From: Bacteroides fragilis
GTDB lineage: Bacteria > Bacteroidota > Bacteroidia > Bacteroidales > Bacteroidaceae
NCBI RefSeq assembly: GCF_002849695.1
Contig: NZ_CP018937.1
Location: 3,844,001 to 3,908,000 of the forward strand
Length of the DNA: 64,000 nucleotides
Direction: 5' to 3'
In this document: one piece after another, positions 27,347 to 35,503 of the stretch
Position numbering within the stretch: the first letter of the stretch is position 1
Layout: each line of letters starts with the position of its first letter
Translations under genes and position numbers: made by a program
The notes under the pieces: generated by a model
Database searches by the model: none
What the model saw: the letters and a program-made list of their open reading frames with translations, nothing else
Told to the model about the DNA's origin: nothing

Positions 27347-28534
27347 TTATTTAGCAGACTCTACTAATACAACGCGGTTTAGGTAAATAGGTTTACCGAA
27401 TTTATCCACACCACCTCCGGCATCAACTTTCAAGCGGCTGGAATCTACTCCGTATTTCTTAACCAATGCATTGACAACAGCCTGAGCACGTTTCTGGCTC
27501 AACTCCTTATTGAATGCAGGAGTACCGGTTGCCGAGTCAGCATATCCATATACGGTATATTGTGTATCCGGGAATTCTTTCATCTTAGCAGCCAGATAAG
27601 ACAAGTTCATCTCTTCACGCGGAGACAGTTCAGAAGAACCTATTGTGAAGAATACAGTACGTGGAGCAATATTAGCGTCCGTAACGACTACCTGTTCGGC
27701 AACTTCTGCCACCGGCTGATTCTGTGCATCAACCAACTGCTGTTGCAGTGACTGGTTGGCAGCAGCCATTTCATTCATCTGGCGACGCATATTAGCCAAT
27801 TCGATTTCAGAGATAATCTGTGGCATCGGACGGGCAAATCCACGAGCCGGGAAGCGGTAAGTCAGACCTGCAGTCAGGCTGGCAACGCCATCATACCCAT
27901 GTTTTCCACCAATTTCTCCGTCAAACTTATCTTCAGCCAGCATACCACCGATTTCGATATTGATATCTACCGCACTCGATACGCGGAAACGGTTGATAAT
28001 ACCTGCGTTCATAGCAAATGCCTCACGATGAGGTTTAGAGTATGAATGAGTAAAACCCGCTCCCAAATAAGGGATAATTTCATATACACGGTGAGAGTTG
28101 TATCCGCCAAACAGAGCATTCAAATTGAACATCACGTCACCGTGAAGATTCATATAGTTGAATTTCTGTTTATAATACCCATTGGCCAGTTTACCACTCT
28201 TCACAAAATCGGCTGTTTCCGAATGGGCAAAGCCGCGCCCCTGCAAGCCACTGTACTGCAATCGCAATCCCAACCCGGGAGTAAACCATTTACCGACAGC
28301 CACATTCAATGTCGGACTGATACGGTCTCTGAACTTTCCGGCATGGTCGTTGTCACCAAACATGGCTTCGGCACCGCCACCGATAGAAAAGAACCAGTTA
28401 TCCCAGAAGGAGTTAGTGATCACTTGATATTTGTCTTGTACCTGGATAACTTCGTATCCCGTAATCGTAGTTTGTTGCGCTGAAGCAACAGATGTAACGC
28501 CGGCTAAAGCCAGCAGCATTAGAATCTTTTTCAT
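27347..28534 (-). CDS. OmpA-family outer-membrane protein
   Basis: A signal peptide (LAGVTSVASAQ) leads into a beta-barrel of about 200 residues with alternating aromatic strands (NWFFSIGGGAEAMFG; LGLRLQYSGLQGRGF; ASLTAGLTYRF). A short coiled coil follows (about 235-265, ANMRRQMNEMAAANQSLQQQL), then a C-terminal OmpA peptidoglycan-binding domain (about 285-395). That domain has TVFFTIGSSELSPREEMNLSYLA, YGYADSATGT and LSQKRAQAVVNAL. The protein links the outer membrane to the cell wall and is likely abundant. It stands alone, convergent with trpS. It is not part of the downstream peptide operon, which ends 170 bases away. Confidence 0.92.
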   Translation of the reverse strand: MKKILMLLALAGVTSVASAQQTTITGYEVIQVQDKYQVITNSFWDNWFFSIGGGAEAMFGDNDHAGKFRDRISPTLNVAVGKWFTPGLGLRLQYSGLQGRGFAHSETADFVKSGKLANGYYKQKFNYMNLHGDVMFNLNALFGGYNSHRVYEIIPYLGAGFTHSYSKPHREAFAMNAGIINRFRVSSAVDINIEIGGMLAEDKFDGEIGGKHGYDGVASLTAGLTYRFPARGFARPMPQIISEIELANMRRQMNEMAAANQSLQQQLVDAQNQPVAEVAEQVVVTDANIAPRTVFFTIGSSELSPREEMNLSYLAAKMKEFPDTQYTVYGYADSATGTPAFNKELSQKRAQAVVNALVKKYGVDSSRLKVDAGGGVDKFGKPIYLNRVVLVESAK

Positions 28535-28703
28535 ATACCTTAATAGTTAAAGTGGTTATTACAAATCTTCCTATTTATTATTGAAACTATTTAAATAACA
28601 CCAACGAAACTAAAAGGTTTTGGATAAATGAAAATTTCCGAAGCATTTTCTACAAAGATCCGGAGATACACCTTATTATATATAGCTCCAAAGCTACTTT
28701 GAC

Positions 28704-30023
28704 CTATTTTTGTTCCATGAAAATTTTTCGTAGCGGCATAATCAATCTTTCCAGCAGGCGAAGATCGTCCGTGATGATTTCCGCACTTCCCTTCATCTCA
28801 CGAGTCAACGGCAGCATCTTTCCATAGTTGGTTGTCAACCCATCCGGCAAAGCAATATCGACCACATACATGCCTTCCGCCGTCGGCAGAGGCGAAACAC
28901 TTCTCACCTCCCCCCTTACATAACCAAACTCCTGGTCCGGATAATTATTCAGACGCAAATTCACACGCTGTCCGGCCTTTACTTTACCCGATCCCTGTAA
29001 AGGCAGCAATGCCGTCCCTACAGGCAAGGATTCCTCTTTCGGGGCAACCACAAAAACGGTAGCCCCCGACTCCACATACTGATTCACGCTCCACACATTC
29101 AGAAAAGTAACTTTTCCTCCGACCGGACTTCGAAGCAGGTAATGTTGTTCCCACGCCACAAGCTGACCCAACAACTGATCCGTAGCATTTCTCAGATTCA
29201 CCTCCTGCGTCTGCTGCTCTTCAAACGCCTGTTTTTCCAGATCAAGCAATGCCTCTTCCGATTGCTCTATCTGCATATCTACCTGAGTTAACTGCATACG
29301 GGCCGATTCCTTTGACTGAAGGCTTTGCAAGTAGCGACTGCCGGACTGTTCAAACTCCGTAATAATCATCGCCTTACGATGATAAAGAATCGAATCTCTT
29401 GCATATGAGGCATGAGCTAAAGCATATTCTTTCTCTATCAGAAAATATTGCCTCCGAACCTGATCATAATATTTCTTCTGTGTAGCCAGCAATTCTTTCT
29501 GTGACTGCAACTTCTTTGCATAATATCCTAACTCTTTCATACGAACCACCTCGGAGAGGGTACTCACAAATCCTGCATAAGCCGACTGTATCTCACCCAG
29601 CCGCCAGCGGTCGGTCTCCGAAAGCAGAAAAAGGTTTTTCCCCGATTCCGGTGTATATCCTTCCTGCTTCCACTTCTGCATCTTCCCCTTCAAAGAAAAC
29701 ACATCCACCGCACGAGCCGTATTCTCTATTACACCCAAATTCATATCCGGCTTCACCTCCTGGCCGTTCTGTACATACAGGTCCGCCAATCTACCGGCCG
29801 AACGTGCCATTACATAAGATGGAGGCTCCTGTGTACTCACCGTCACCTCTGCAGTTATCACATCCGGATATTTAAACCAATAGCTGCCTGCCACCAACAC
29901 CACTACGATGATAAACAATACCGTAATGCCACTACGCAGAATCCACGCCGGAACACGGTTCATCACCTCCTGTACCTCTTCACTGCGAAGCTCGATTTCT
30001 TTATGTGTGTGCTCCTTTTCCAT
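28704..30023 (-). CDS. HlyD-family membrane fusion protein of a peptide exporter
   Basis: This is the periplasmic adaptor for the C39 ABC exporter encoded two bases upstream. One membrane helix lies at about residues 29-48 (SGITVLFIIVVVLVAGSYWF). A lipoyl/barrel-sandwich half-motif follows (AGRLADLYVQNGQEVKP), then a long coiled-coil hairpin (about 110-270) rich in Gln and Glu, then the second half-motif (LRSPVGGKVTFLNVW). A beta-barrel domain closes the protein (GQRVNLRLNNYPDQEFGYVRG). Its 439 residues are typical. It is the last gene of a minus-strand series that begins with a GG-leader precursor at 44.3 kb. An outer-membrane TolC partner is not encoded here. Confidence 0.92.
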   Translation of the reverse strand: MEKEHTHKEIELRSEEVQEVMNRVPAWILRSGITVLFIIVVVLVAGSYWFKYPDVITAEVTVSTQEPPSYVMARSAGRLADLYVQNGQEVKPDMNLGVIENTARAVDVFSLKGKMQKWKQEGYTPESGKNLFLLSETDRWRLGEIQSAYAGFVSTLSEVVRMKELGYYAKKLQSQKELLATQKKYYDQVRRQYFLIEKEYALAHASYARDSILYHRKAMIITEFEQSGSRYLQSLQSKESARMQLTQVDMQIEQSEEALLDLEKQAFEEQQTQEVNLRNATDQLLGQLVAWEQHYLLRSPVGGKVTFLNVWSVNQYVESGATVFVVAPKEESLPVGTALLPLQGSGKVKAGQRVNLRLNNYPDQEFGYVRGEVRSVSPLPTAEGMYVVDIALPDGLTTNYGKMLPLTREMKGSAEIITDDLRLLERLIMPLRKIFMEQK

Positions 30024-30025
30024 AC

Positions 30026-32236
30026 CTAACTTCCTAACTCCAGCTGATTCTTCACCAACTGATAATACAATCCTTTCTTCTCCGTCAGTTCCCGGTGAGT
30101 GCCCTCTTCAGCCACAGCACCTTTATCCAGCACCACGATCTTATCCGCATCACGAACCGTACTCAAACGATGTGCTACCACTACAACCGTCTTACCCCGA
30201 TAGAATGTATGGAGGTGTTCCATAATCTCACGCTCGTTATTGGCATCCAGTGCATTCGTCGCCTCATCGAAAAACAGGAACTCCGGATTCTTATAAACCG
30301 CACGGGCTATCAGCAGGCGCTGTCGCTGTCCCTGACTGATGCCGTTCCCCTCCATTCCGATCTTCGTATTATAGCCCAAAGGAAGAGAATCGATAAAATC
30401 ACGGATATTGGCAACCGTCACAGCATGGCGCAAACGTTCCACATCCACCTGCTCCTCACCAACAGCAATGTTGTTCGCAATCGTATCAGAGAAAATAAAG
30501 CCATCCTGCATCACCGAACCACTCTTCGCACGCCAGAGATGCGGATTCACCACATCCAGAGGAGTCTCACCTATTTTGATATCCCCCTTATTCGGAGTAT
30601 AAAAACCGAGCATCAACTTAATCAGTGTAGTCTTACCACTACCACTCGCCCCCACGATCGCTGTCACTTTATGTTCGGGTATATCCAGATTCACATCCTT
30701 CAGCACATAGTCACGGTCCGCCCCGTCATAGCTAAACGACAGATTTTCAATACGAATATCACGCCGATCCGGAAGAACCGTCAGTTTTGAAGTGATATCC
30801 TGTTCTTCATCTTTCTGACCGTGAATCTCGTTCAAGCGTTCCAGACTGATCTTTGCATCCTGAAGTTGTTGGGCAAAGCCGATAAAAGAGCCGATGGGAC
30901 CACTCAGCTGACCGATGATATACGTCAAAGACATCATCATACCCAGAGTCATATCCCCTTCCACAACCGATTTGGCAGCAATAAAGGAAATTACGATATT
31001 CGTTGTCTGATTAAAAAACACAGAACCCACTTGCTGAACCTGCCCCAATGCCAGTCCCTTCACGCTGATCTTGAAAAGCTTCACCTGAATGCGTTCCCAC
31101 TGCCAGCGCTTTTGCTTCTCGCAGTTATTCAGCTTGATTTCCTGCATGGCAGTCACCAGCTGAATCAAACTGCTCTGTTCGCCCGCCGCCTGGGCAAAAC
31201 GCCGGATATCCAGTTCGCGCCGGTACTTCATAAACACAAGAATCCAGCAGATATAGAGTGAATTGCCTACCAGAAAGATGGCAAGAATACCCAGATTATA
31301 ATAAGCCAATACAAAAGCAAAAATAAAGAAGTTTACGAAAGAGAAAAGCGTACTGATGGACGAGCCTGTCAGAAAGCTCTCGATGCGTCCGTGGTCACCG
31401 ATACGCTGCATAATGTCACCGATCATCTTCGTATCGAAATAATGGAGCGGTAGTTTCATCAACTTTGCCAGGAAGTCAGAGATCAGCGAGATGTTGATAC
31501 GTGTGTTCATGTGAAGCATGATCCAGCTACGGATAAACTCGACCGAAAGTTGCGAAACGGAGATTACCAGCTGTGCGATCAGGATCAGAGTGATAAAGTT
31601 CAGGTTACCGTCACGGATACCCACATCCACCAACGACTGTGTCAGAAATGGGAAGATAAGTTGCAGCAAGCTCGCTGTCAGCATTCCCAGAACGAGCTGT
31701 ATCAACTGTTTACGGTAAGGCGACAAATACTTAAGAAAAAAACGAAGGCTGCGACTGCCGGATTCTTCTTCGTCCCCCTGCCCTTGGAATTCCGGGCCCG
31801 GTTCAAGCGCAAGTGCAGCTCCTTTCTCTTCTCCATTCACCTTGGTAGACAACCAACACTTTTTAAATTCTTCCTCACTGTACGAAATCAACTGACGTGC
31901 CGGATCAGCGATATAGAAACGGTAGCCACTGCGCTTCTTCTTTATATCATAACAGACCACAAAGTGGTTCTGGTTCCAATGCAGGATGCAAGGTAACGGT
32001 ACATCCTTCTTCAGTTGCTCCAAAGAGATGCGCACCCCCGAAGTACGGAAACCGATGGATTCCGCCGCGTCACTGATGCCCAACATGGAAACTCCTTCAC
32101 GGGTAATAAAAGAACGTGCACGGAGGGTTTGCAGGGAGTAGCTCTTACCATAATACTTCGCAATCATACGAAGGCAGGAAGGGCCGCAATCCATAGCGTC
32201 CAACTGGAGATAGTGAGGAAAAGAGCTTAACTTCAT
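30026..32236 (-). CDS. Peptidase-containing ABC transporter (C39, GG-leader processing and export)
   Basis: This bifunctional exporter cleaves double-glycine leaders and exports the core peptide. The N-terminal C39 protease domain (1-130) has catalytic Cys17 in AMDCGPSCL, His91 in NQNHFVV and Asp111 in ADPARQ. A six-helix membrane domain spans about 160-450. The nucleotide-binding domain has Walker A VGASGSGKTT, signature ISQGQRQR (a variant of LSGGQ) and Walker B FLFFDEATNALD. At 736 residues it is full length. Its neighbours are HlyD downstream and a half-LanC gene 35 bases upstream. It is the only C39 exporter in the window and probably handles the precursors at 44 kb and possibly those at 47.9 and 58.8 kb. 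Confidence 0.94.
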   Translation of the reverse strand: MKLSSFPHYLQLDAMDCGPSCLRMIAKYYGKSYSLQTLRARSFITREGVSMLGISDAAESIGFRTSGVRISLEQLKKDVPLPCILHWNQNHFVVCYDIKKKRSGYRFYIADPARQLISYSEEEFKKCWLSTKVNGEEKGAALALEPGPEFQGQGDEEESGSRSLRFFLKYLSPYRKQLIQLVLGMLTASLLQLIFPFLTQSLVDVGIRDGNLNFITLILIAQLVISVSQLSVEFIRSWIMLHMNTRINISLISDFLAKLMKLPLHYFDTKMIGDIMQRIGDHGRIESFLTGSSISTLFSFVNFFIFAFVLAYYNLGILAIFLVGNSLYICWILVFMKYRRELDIRRFAQAAGEQSSLIQLVTAMQEIKLNNCEKQKRWQWERIQVKLFKISVKGLALGQVQQVGSVFFNQTTNIVISFIAAKSVVEGDMTLGMMMSLTYIIGQLSGPIGSFIGFAQQLQDAKISLERLNEIHGQKDEEQDITSKLTVLPDRRDIRIENLSFSYDGADRDYVLKDVNLDIPEHKVTAIVGASGSGKTTLIKLMLGFYTPNKGDIKIGETPLDVVNPHLWRAKSGSVMQDGFIFSDTIANNIAVGEEQVDVERLRHAVTVANIRDFIDSLPLGYNTKIGMEGNGISQGQRQRLLIARAVYKNPEFLFFDEATNALDANNEREIMEHLHTFYRGKTVVVVAHRLSTVRDADKIVVLDKGAVAEEGTHRELTEKKGLYYQLVKNQLELGS

Positions 32237-32271
32237 TTATTCATAATATTAGTCTACGTCACAAAAATACA

Positions 32272-32871
32272 TCACATATCCGGAATATAATGCGCTTCCC
32301 CCGGAATTTGTGAAAAAAATTCCCTGAAAGGATAATTTATCTGTTTCCCGTTCAAAAAATCCAGCAGCAAAAGCATGCCCTTATACTGCCTTTTCTTTAA
32401 AACTCTTTCGCAAGCATTGCTCAAATCAAACAAATAGGTTTCTTCTCTGATCCGTACACATTTATCCCCCGAAGACAATCGAAGCAGAACATACCACGCA
32501 ATGCCCTCCAGTCCCGTAGCTAAAGAGTAGTCATCCAAACGCCTGACATCATATTCCATCACTTTCTTATCAATCTTATTCCGTTCTTCATTGCCGACAT
32601 CTTCCACAAATCCCCTCCGGACAAGATATTCTACCCCCCAACCTATGCCAGCCCATCCGAAAGACAAACCGACCGGCATCCCTAAGCGGACATACTCCAT
32701 CACTTCATCCAGCAACTCTTCGGCAAATTCTCCAAAAATTCGCGATTCGGCAACATGAGAATAATGAAAAAAGAAAAGACAAGATCCCATCTTTCCATAA
32801 AACAGCCCTATGTCAGTTTGTCTGTAGGAGAAATAAAGTGATTTTGCTATCTTTTCTATCTGTGCATCCAT
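32272..32871 (-). CDS. Half-size LanC-like protein
   Basis: This 199-residue protein carries the first three repeat motifs of the LanC alpha/alpha toroid: GLFYGKMGSCLFFFHYS, GWAGIGWGVEYLVRRGF and TGLEGIAWYVLLRL. In full LanC the same three repeats precede the zinc-binding half. Here the protein stops before the Cys and Cys-His zinc ligands, so it cannot be a lanthionine cyclase by the known mechanism. Two stand-alone paralogues (45768-46463 and 47196-47828) and a fused copy (inside 50233-52269) are in this window, each next to glycosyltransferase sequences. It might bind peptide or act as an adaptor; this is inference. It sits 12 bases after the sulfotransferase gene. Confidence 0.75.
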   Translation of the reverse strand: MDAQIEKIAKSLYFSYRQTDIGLFYGKMGSCLFFFHYSHVAESRIFGEFAEELLDEVMEYVRLGMPVGLSFGWAGIGWGVEYLVRRGFVEDVGNEERNKIDKKVMEYDVRRLDDYSLATGLEGIAWYVLLRLSSGDKCVRIREETYLFDLSNACERVLKKRQYKGMLLLLDFLNGKQINYPFREFFSQIPGEAHYIPDM

Positions 32872-32883
32872 AACATTTCTTTT

Positions 32884-33549
32884 TTAATAACTGACAGGTA
32901 TTTCATAGTCGAGGCGATAAAGTTCTTTTATCCGTGCTATCTGTTTCTCATCTCTCAGCTCAAACTGAACGGATGTCGCATTCGACCTCTCCTCAGGTAT
33001 ATCAACTCCTTTCTCTTCTAAGAAACAGTTTAATTTACTGAGCGGTACAATACAATCCACCTCTGCAGAAGTATAAAAATCAGATTGCCTGCGTATATGC
33101 TCATCCTGCCACAACGGATTTGTCTTCCCCAATTCAAACTCAACAAACGAAAGAAAGCGTTCAAAAGAATGATCCTGATAAAGATTACACATATACATAT
33201 AACGGTTAAAAGTACGTTCAAGTATAAAATATTTATAAGCAGAAATCAGTCTTTCCACCGGATCCCTCCAAACCGCTACCTTCAAATACGATTTATGCTC
33301 CCTTTCATAACCGGACATCTCAGAAACCGGTACCAAAAAACGTTCGGGTTTTACCCGGGCGATATAAAAATGAGTCTGATCTTTCCTATCAGGAATCATA
33401 CCTATAGACGCATAGATAGCTATATTCTCCAAAAAAGTGAGTCCACATTTCGAGATAAGGACAAAAGCCATACGATGCTTCTCTACAAGACCAAAATTAC
33501 ATCCGAAGAAGTCTAATGGTGCTTTGTTTAGCATTGCAATATCTTTCAT
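32884..33549 (-). CDS. Sulfotransferase family protein
   Basis: The 221-residue cytoplasmic protein looks like a PAPS-dependent sulfotransferase of the carbohydrate (Sulfotransferase_2) type. The 5'-phosphosulfate loop is probably LISKCGLTFLENIA, and the 3'-phosphate site is VAVWRDPVERLISAYKYF (the R-P-x-x-R-x-x-S-x-Y pattern). The C-terminal part has a Ser/Asn-rich NATSVQF that resembles the second substrate region. The gene lies between a GT2 gene and a half-LanC gene in the RiPP operon. Sulfation of a glycan or Tyr residue is possible; the acceptor cannot be told. Confidence 0.8.
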   Translation of the reverse strand: MKDIAMLNKAPLDFFGCNFGLVEKHRMAFVLISKCGLTFLENIAIYASIGMIPDRKDQTHFYIARVKPERFLVPVSEMSGYEREHKSYLKVAVWRDPVERLISAYKYFILERTFNRYMYMCNLYQDHSFERFLSFVEFELGKTNPLWQDEHIRRQSDFYTSAEVDCIVPLSKLNCFLEEKGVDIPEERSNATSVQFELRDEKQIARIKELYRLDYEIPVSY

Positions 33550-33616
33550 GATATACTACGATTTTCGATGTCCAACATACATACAATAAAGTGATTCAGT
33601 TCCCTGCCATAGCCCC

Positions 33617-34612
33617 TTATCCTTCCATCGTCTGGAGCCGGTCATAGTACAGTTTCATCCTGTTCAGTATCTCCTCACTATACCATCTTCCAAGAGACTC
33701 TTGACGACTGAGTTCCTCACAAACACGCAGCATCTCTCCCGCCCTATCATACAAAGTAGTATAAGTTCCGTCCGGATGTAATGTACAGGCGGTAGAATAT
33801 ATTTGCAGCAACCTTACATAGAGCGCTTCTTTTGCCTCTCTATGTTTTTTCTCAAACAAATGTTTACGGCTATACTCCAGTAATTTTTCAATAATCAATT
33901 GAATGGAAGCAATCCGCCTACCCGCTGCTGTCGCTGTCATAATCGATCCTTCCCGTTGCCGGTAATAATAAAAATCAATATCGGCAACCGTCATTTTCTG
34001 AGCGGTTGTCAGCACCTGCGGAGTCCATAATTCATCCTCATGAATCAGCCCCGGCTCAAAGCGAAAACCGTTTTGCTCAATAAAATCTCTCCGATATAAA
34101 TAGTTGTACACCATAGGGACATAACATCTGCAATCCATCACTCTTGAGAAATACGTACTTCCAGACACCACGGTTCCCGCCGCAAACAACTCCCTGCTCC
34201 TTCTTTCCCAACTTCGCACCTGCCCATCCGGATGTACCGCCAATGTATTTCCTGAGACAATGTCTGACCGGGTCTTCGCAGCTATAGTACAAAGCACCTG
34301 CAAAGCATTCTCTGCCAGCCAGTCGTCACTGTCCAGAAATGCCAGATAATGCCCGGATGCATATTCTATTCCGGTATTCCGTGCAGCAGAAAGTCCTTGA
34401 TTCGCCTGTTCCACATAAACGCAACGAGCATCCTTACCCGCATACTCCCGCAGCAACTCTCCGGAATTATCCGTCGATCCGTCGTTCACCAGAATGATCT
34501 CAATATCCGTCAAAGTCTGCTTCTCCAAAGAGTACAGACATTCCCCCAGAAAAAGTTCCGTATTATAGACCGGAACCACCACCGAAACTACCGGTCTTTT
34601 TACCTCCTTCAT
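33617..34612 (-). CDS. Glycosyltransferase family 2
   Basis: A GT-A fold glycosyltransferase starting with VVSVVVPVYNTELFLGECL and LVNDGSTDNSGELLREYA. The metal-binding stretch is FLDSDDWLAENALQ and the acceptor-side motif is GLIHEDELWTPQVL. These are hallmark features of GT2 enzymes that build surface polysaccharides. The start at 34612 overlaps the upstream stop in an ATGA, giving translational coupling; the longer frame begins 12 codons earlier inside the upstream gene. The protein is 331 residues long. It belongs to the glycan block of the RiPP operon. Donor and acceptor are unknown. Confidence 0.88.
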   Translation of the reverse strand: MKEVKRPVVSVVVPVYNTELFLGECLYSLEKQTLTDIEIILVNDGSTDNSGELLREYAGKDARCVYVEQANQGLSAARNTGIEYASGHYLAFLDSDDWLAENALQVLCTIAAKTRSDIVSGNTLAVHPDGQVRSWERRSRELFAAGTVVSGSTYFSRVMDCRCYVPMVYNYLYRRDFIEQNGFRFEPGLIHEDELWTPQVLTTAQKMTVADIDFYYYRQREGSIMTATAAGRRIASIQLIIEKLLEYSRKHLFEKKHREAKEALYVRLLQIYSTACTLHPDGTYTTLYDRAGEMLRVCEELSRQESLGRWYSEEILNRMKLYYDRLQTMEG

Positions 34613-35496
34613 ATCCCTCTCAATTTTAGTTCGTGTATTTTTTGGCAAAGCCTGGTTAACGGATTACTCCGGACTTGCTCTAACTTATTTGTGAACGACA
34701 ATAATAAAGGCCGCTTCCTCCATGCATGAAAACGTTCATACAATGCCTCGTCATCATAGCATTGATTCATAAAAACAGCTACTCCCTCAGGAGAATCAAA
34801 AGCCGACACATCCAGAAAGCAATTTTCTCCCGGAGCAAACTCCCGGATATTGGGAGCTCCCAGATAGACCGGAACAGTACCGGCCAACAAAGGATTGAAA
34901 AATTTTTCCGTTACATAATCCTTCCCTATCGCATTCTCAAAACTTATTACGAACTGATAATCCCCAATCACACTAAGAAGTGTATCCCGCCCTCGGTCCT
35001 CAACAGGTAATTCACAATTATGGTATAGTTTCCCATACGAATCGATGTCGGTATACTGCATCAATTGCTTAAGATACTCTTGCCGGTGACTCCGGTTCAT
35101 ATCGCTCGAGATAAACATACATGCCTTCTTATAAGGCTTTTTCCTCCGTGCCGCAACCAGCATCTTCCCATAATCCGGTTCATAATAAGGATACACAATA
35201 TCATCCTCCTGATGATACCCCATCCACAAATCAAAACTCTCTCTGAACTCGGGATCCTTGGTCCAACTATAATTCTCTTCACATTCCAGATTCCATCCCA
35301 CCCAAATCTGTCCTTCCCGCTTATCGATTTCATCCTCCATCACCGAAGGTAAATCGGGCAAATGGAAAACCACGGCATCCGCCTTTGAAAGGAGGTTGCG
35401 ATCAGTCGTTATCACACAGCCCTCGGGTAAGTCTTCCTTCCGGAACTCAAGTGGAAATCCCCACATCGTATTATAAAAAAGAATCAATATATCCAT
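34609..35496 (-). CDS. GT10 alpha-1,3/4-fucosyltransferase-like protein
   Basis: The C-terminal half has the GT10 signature FVISFENAIGKDYVTEKF followed by PLLAGTVPVYLGAPNI, the GDP-fucose-binding alpha-1,3-fucosyltransferase motif. The N-terminal half is the variable acceptor domain (VVFHLPDLPSV; GQIWVGWNLECEENYSW). Residue count from the Met at 35496 is about 295, somewhat short for the family but similar to bacterial GT10 proteins. That start lies seven bases after the upstream stop; the open frame continues 11 codons further. It overlaps the GT2 gene by four bases. Function as a fucosyltransferase is likely, target unknown. Confidence 0.88.
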   Translation of the reverse strand: MDILILFYNTMWGFPLEFRKEDLPEGCVITTDRNLLSKADAVVFHLPDLPSVMEDEIDKREGQIWVGWNLECEENYSWTKDPEFRESFDLWMGYHQEDDIVYPYYEPDYGKMLVAARRKKPYKKACMFISSDMNRSHRQEYLKQLMQYTDIDSYGKLYHNCELPVEDRGRDTLLSVIGDYQFVISFENAIGKDYVTEKFFNPLLAGTVPVYLGAPNIREFAPGENCFLDVSAFDSPEGVAVFMNQCYDDEALYERFHAWRKRPLLLSFTNKLEQVRSNPLTRLCQKIHELKLRGI

Positions 35497-35503
35497 CCAC
35501 CAT

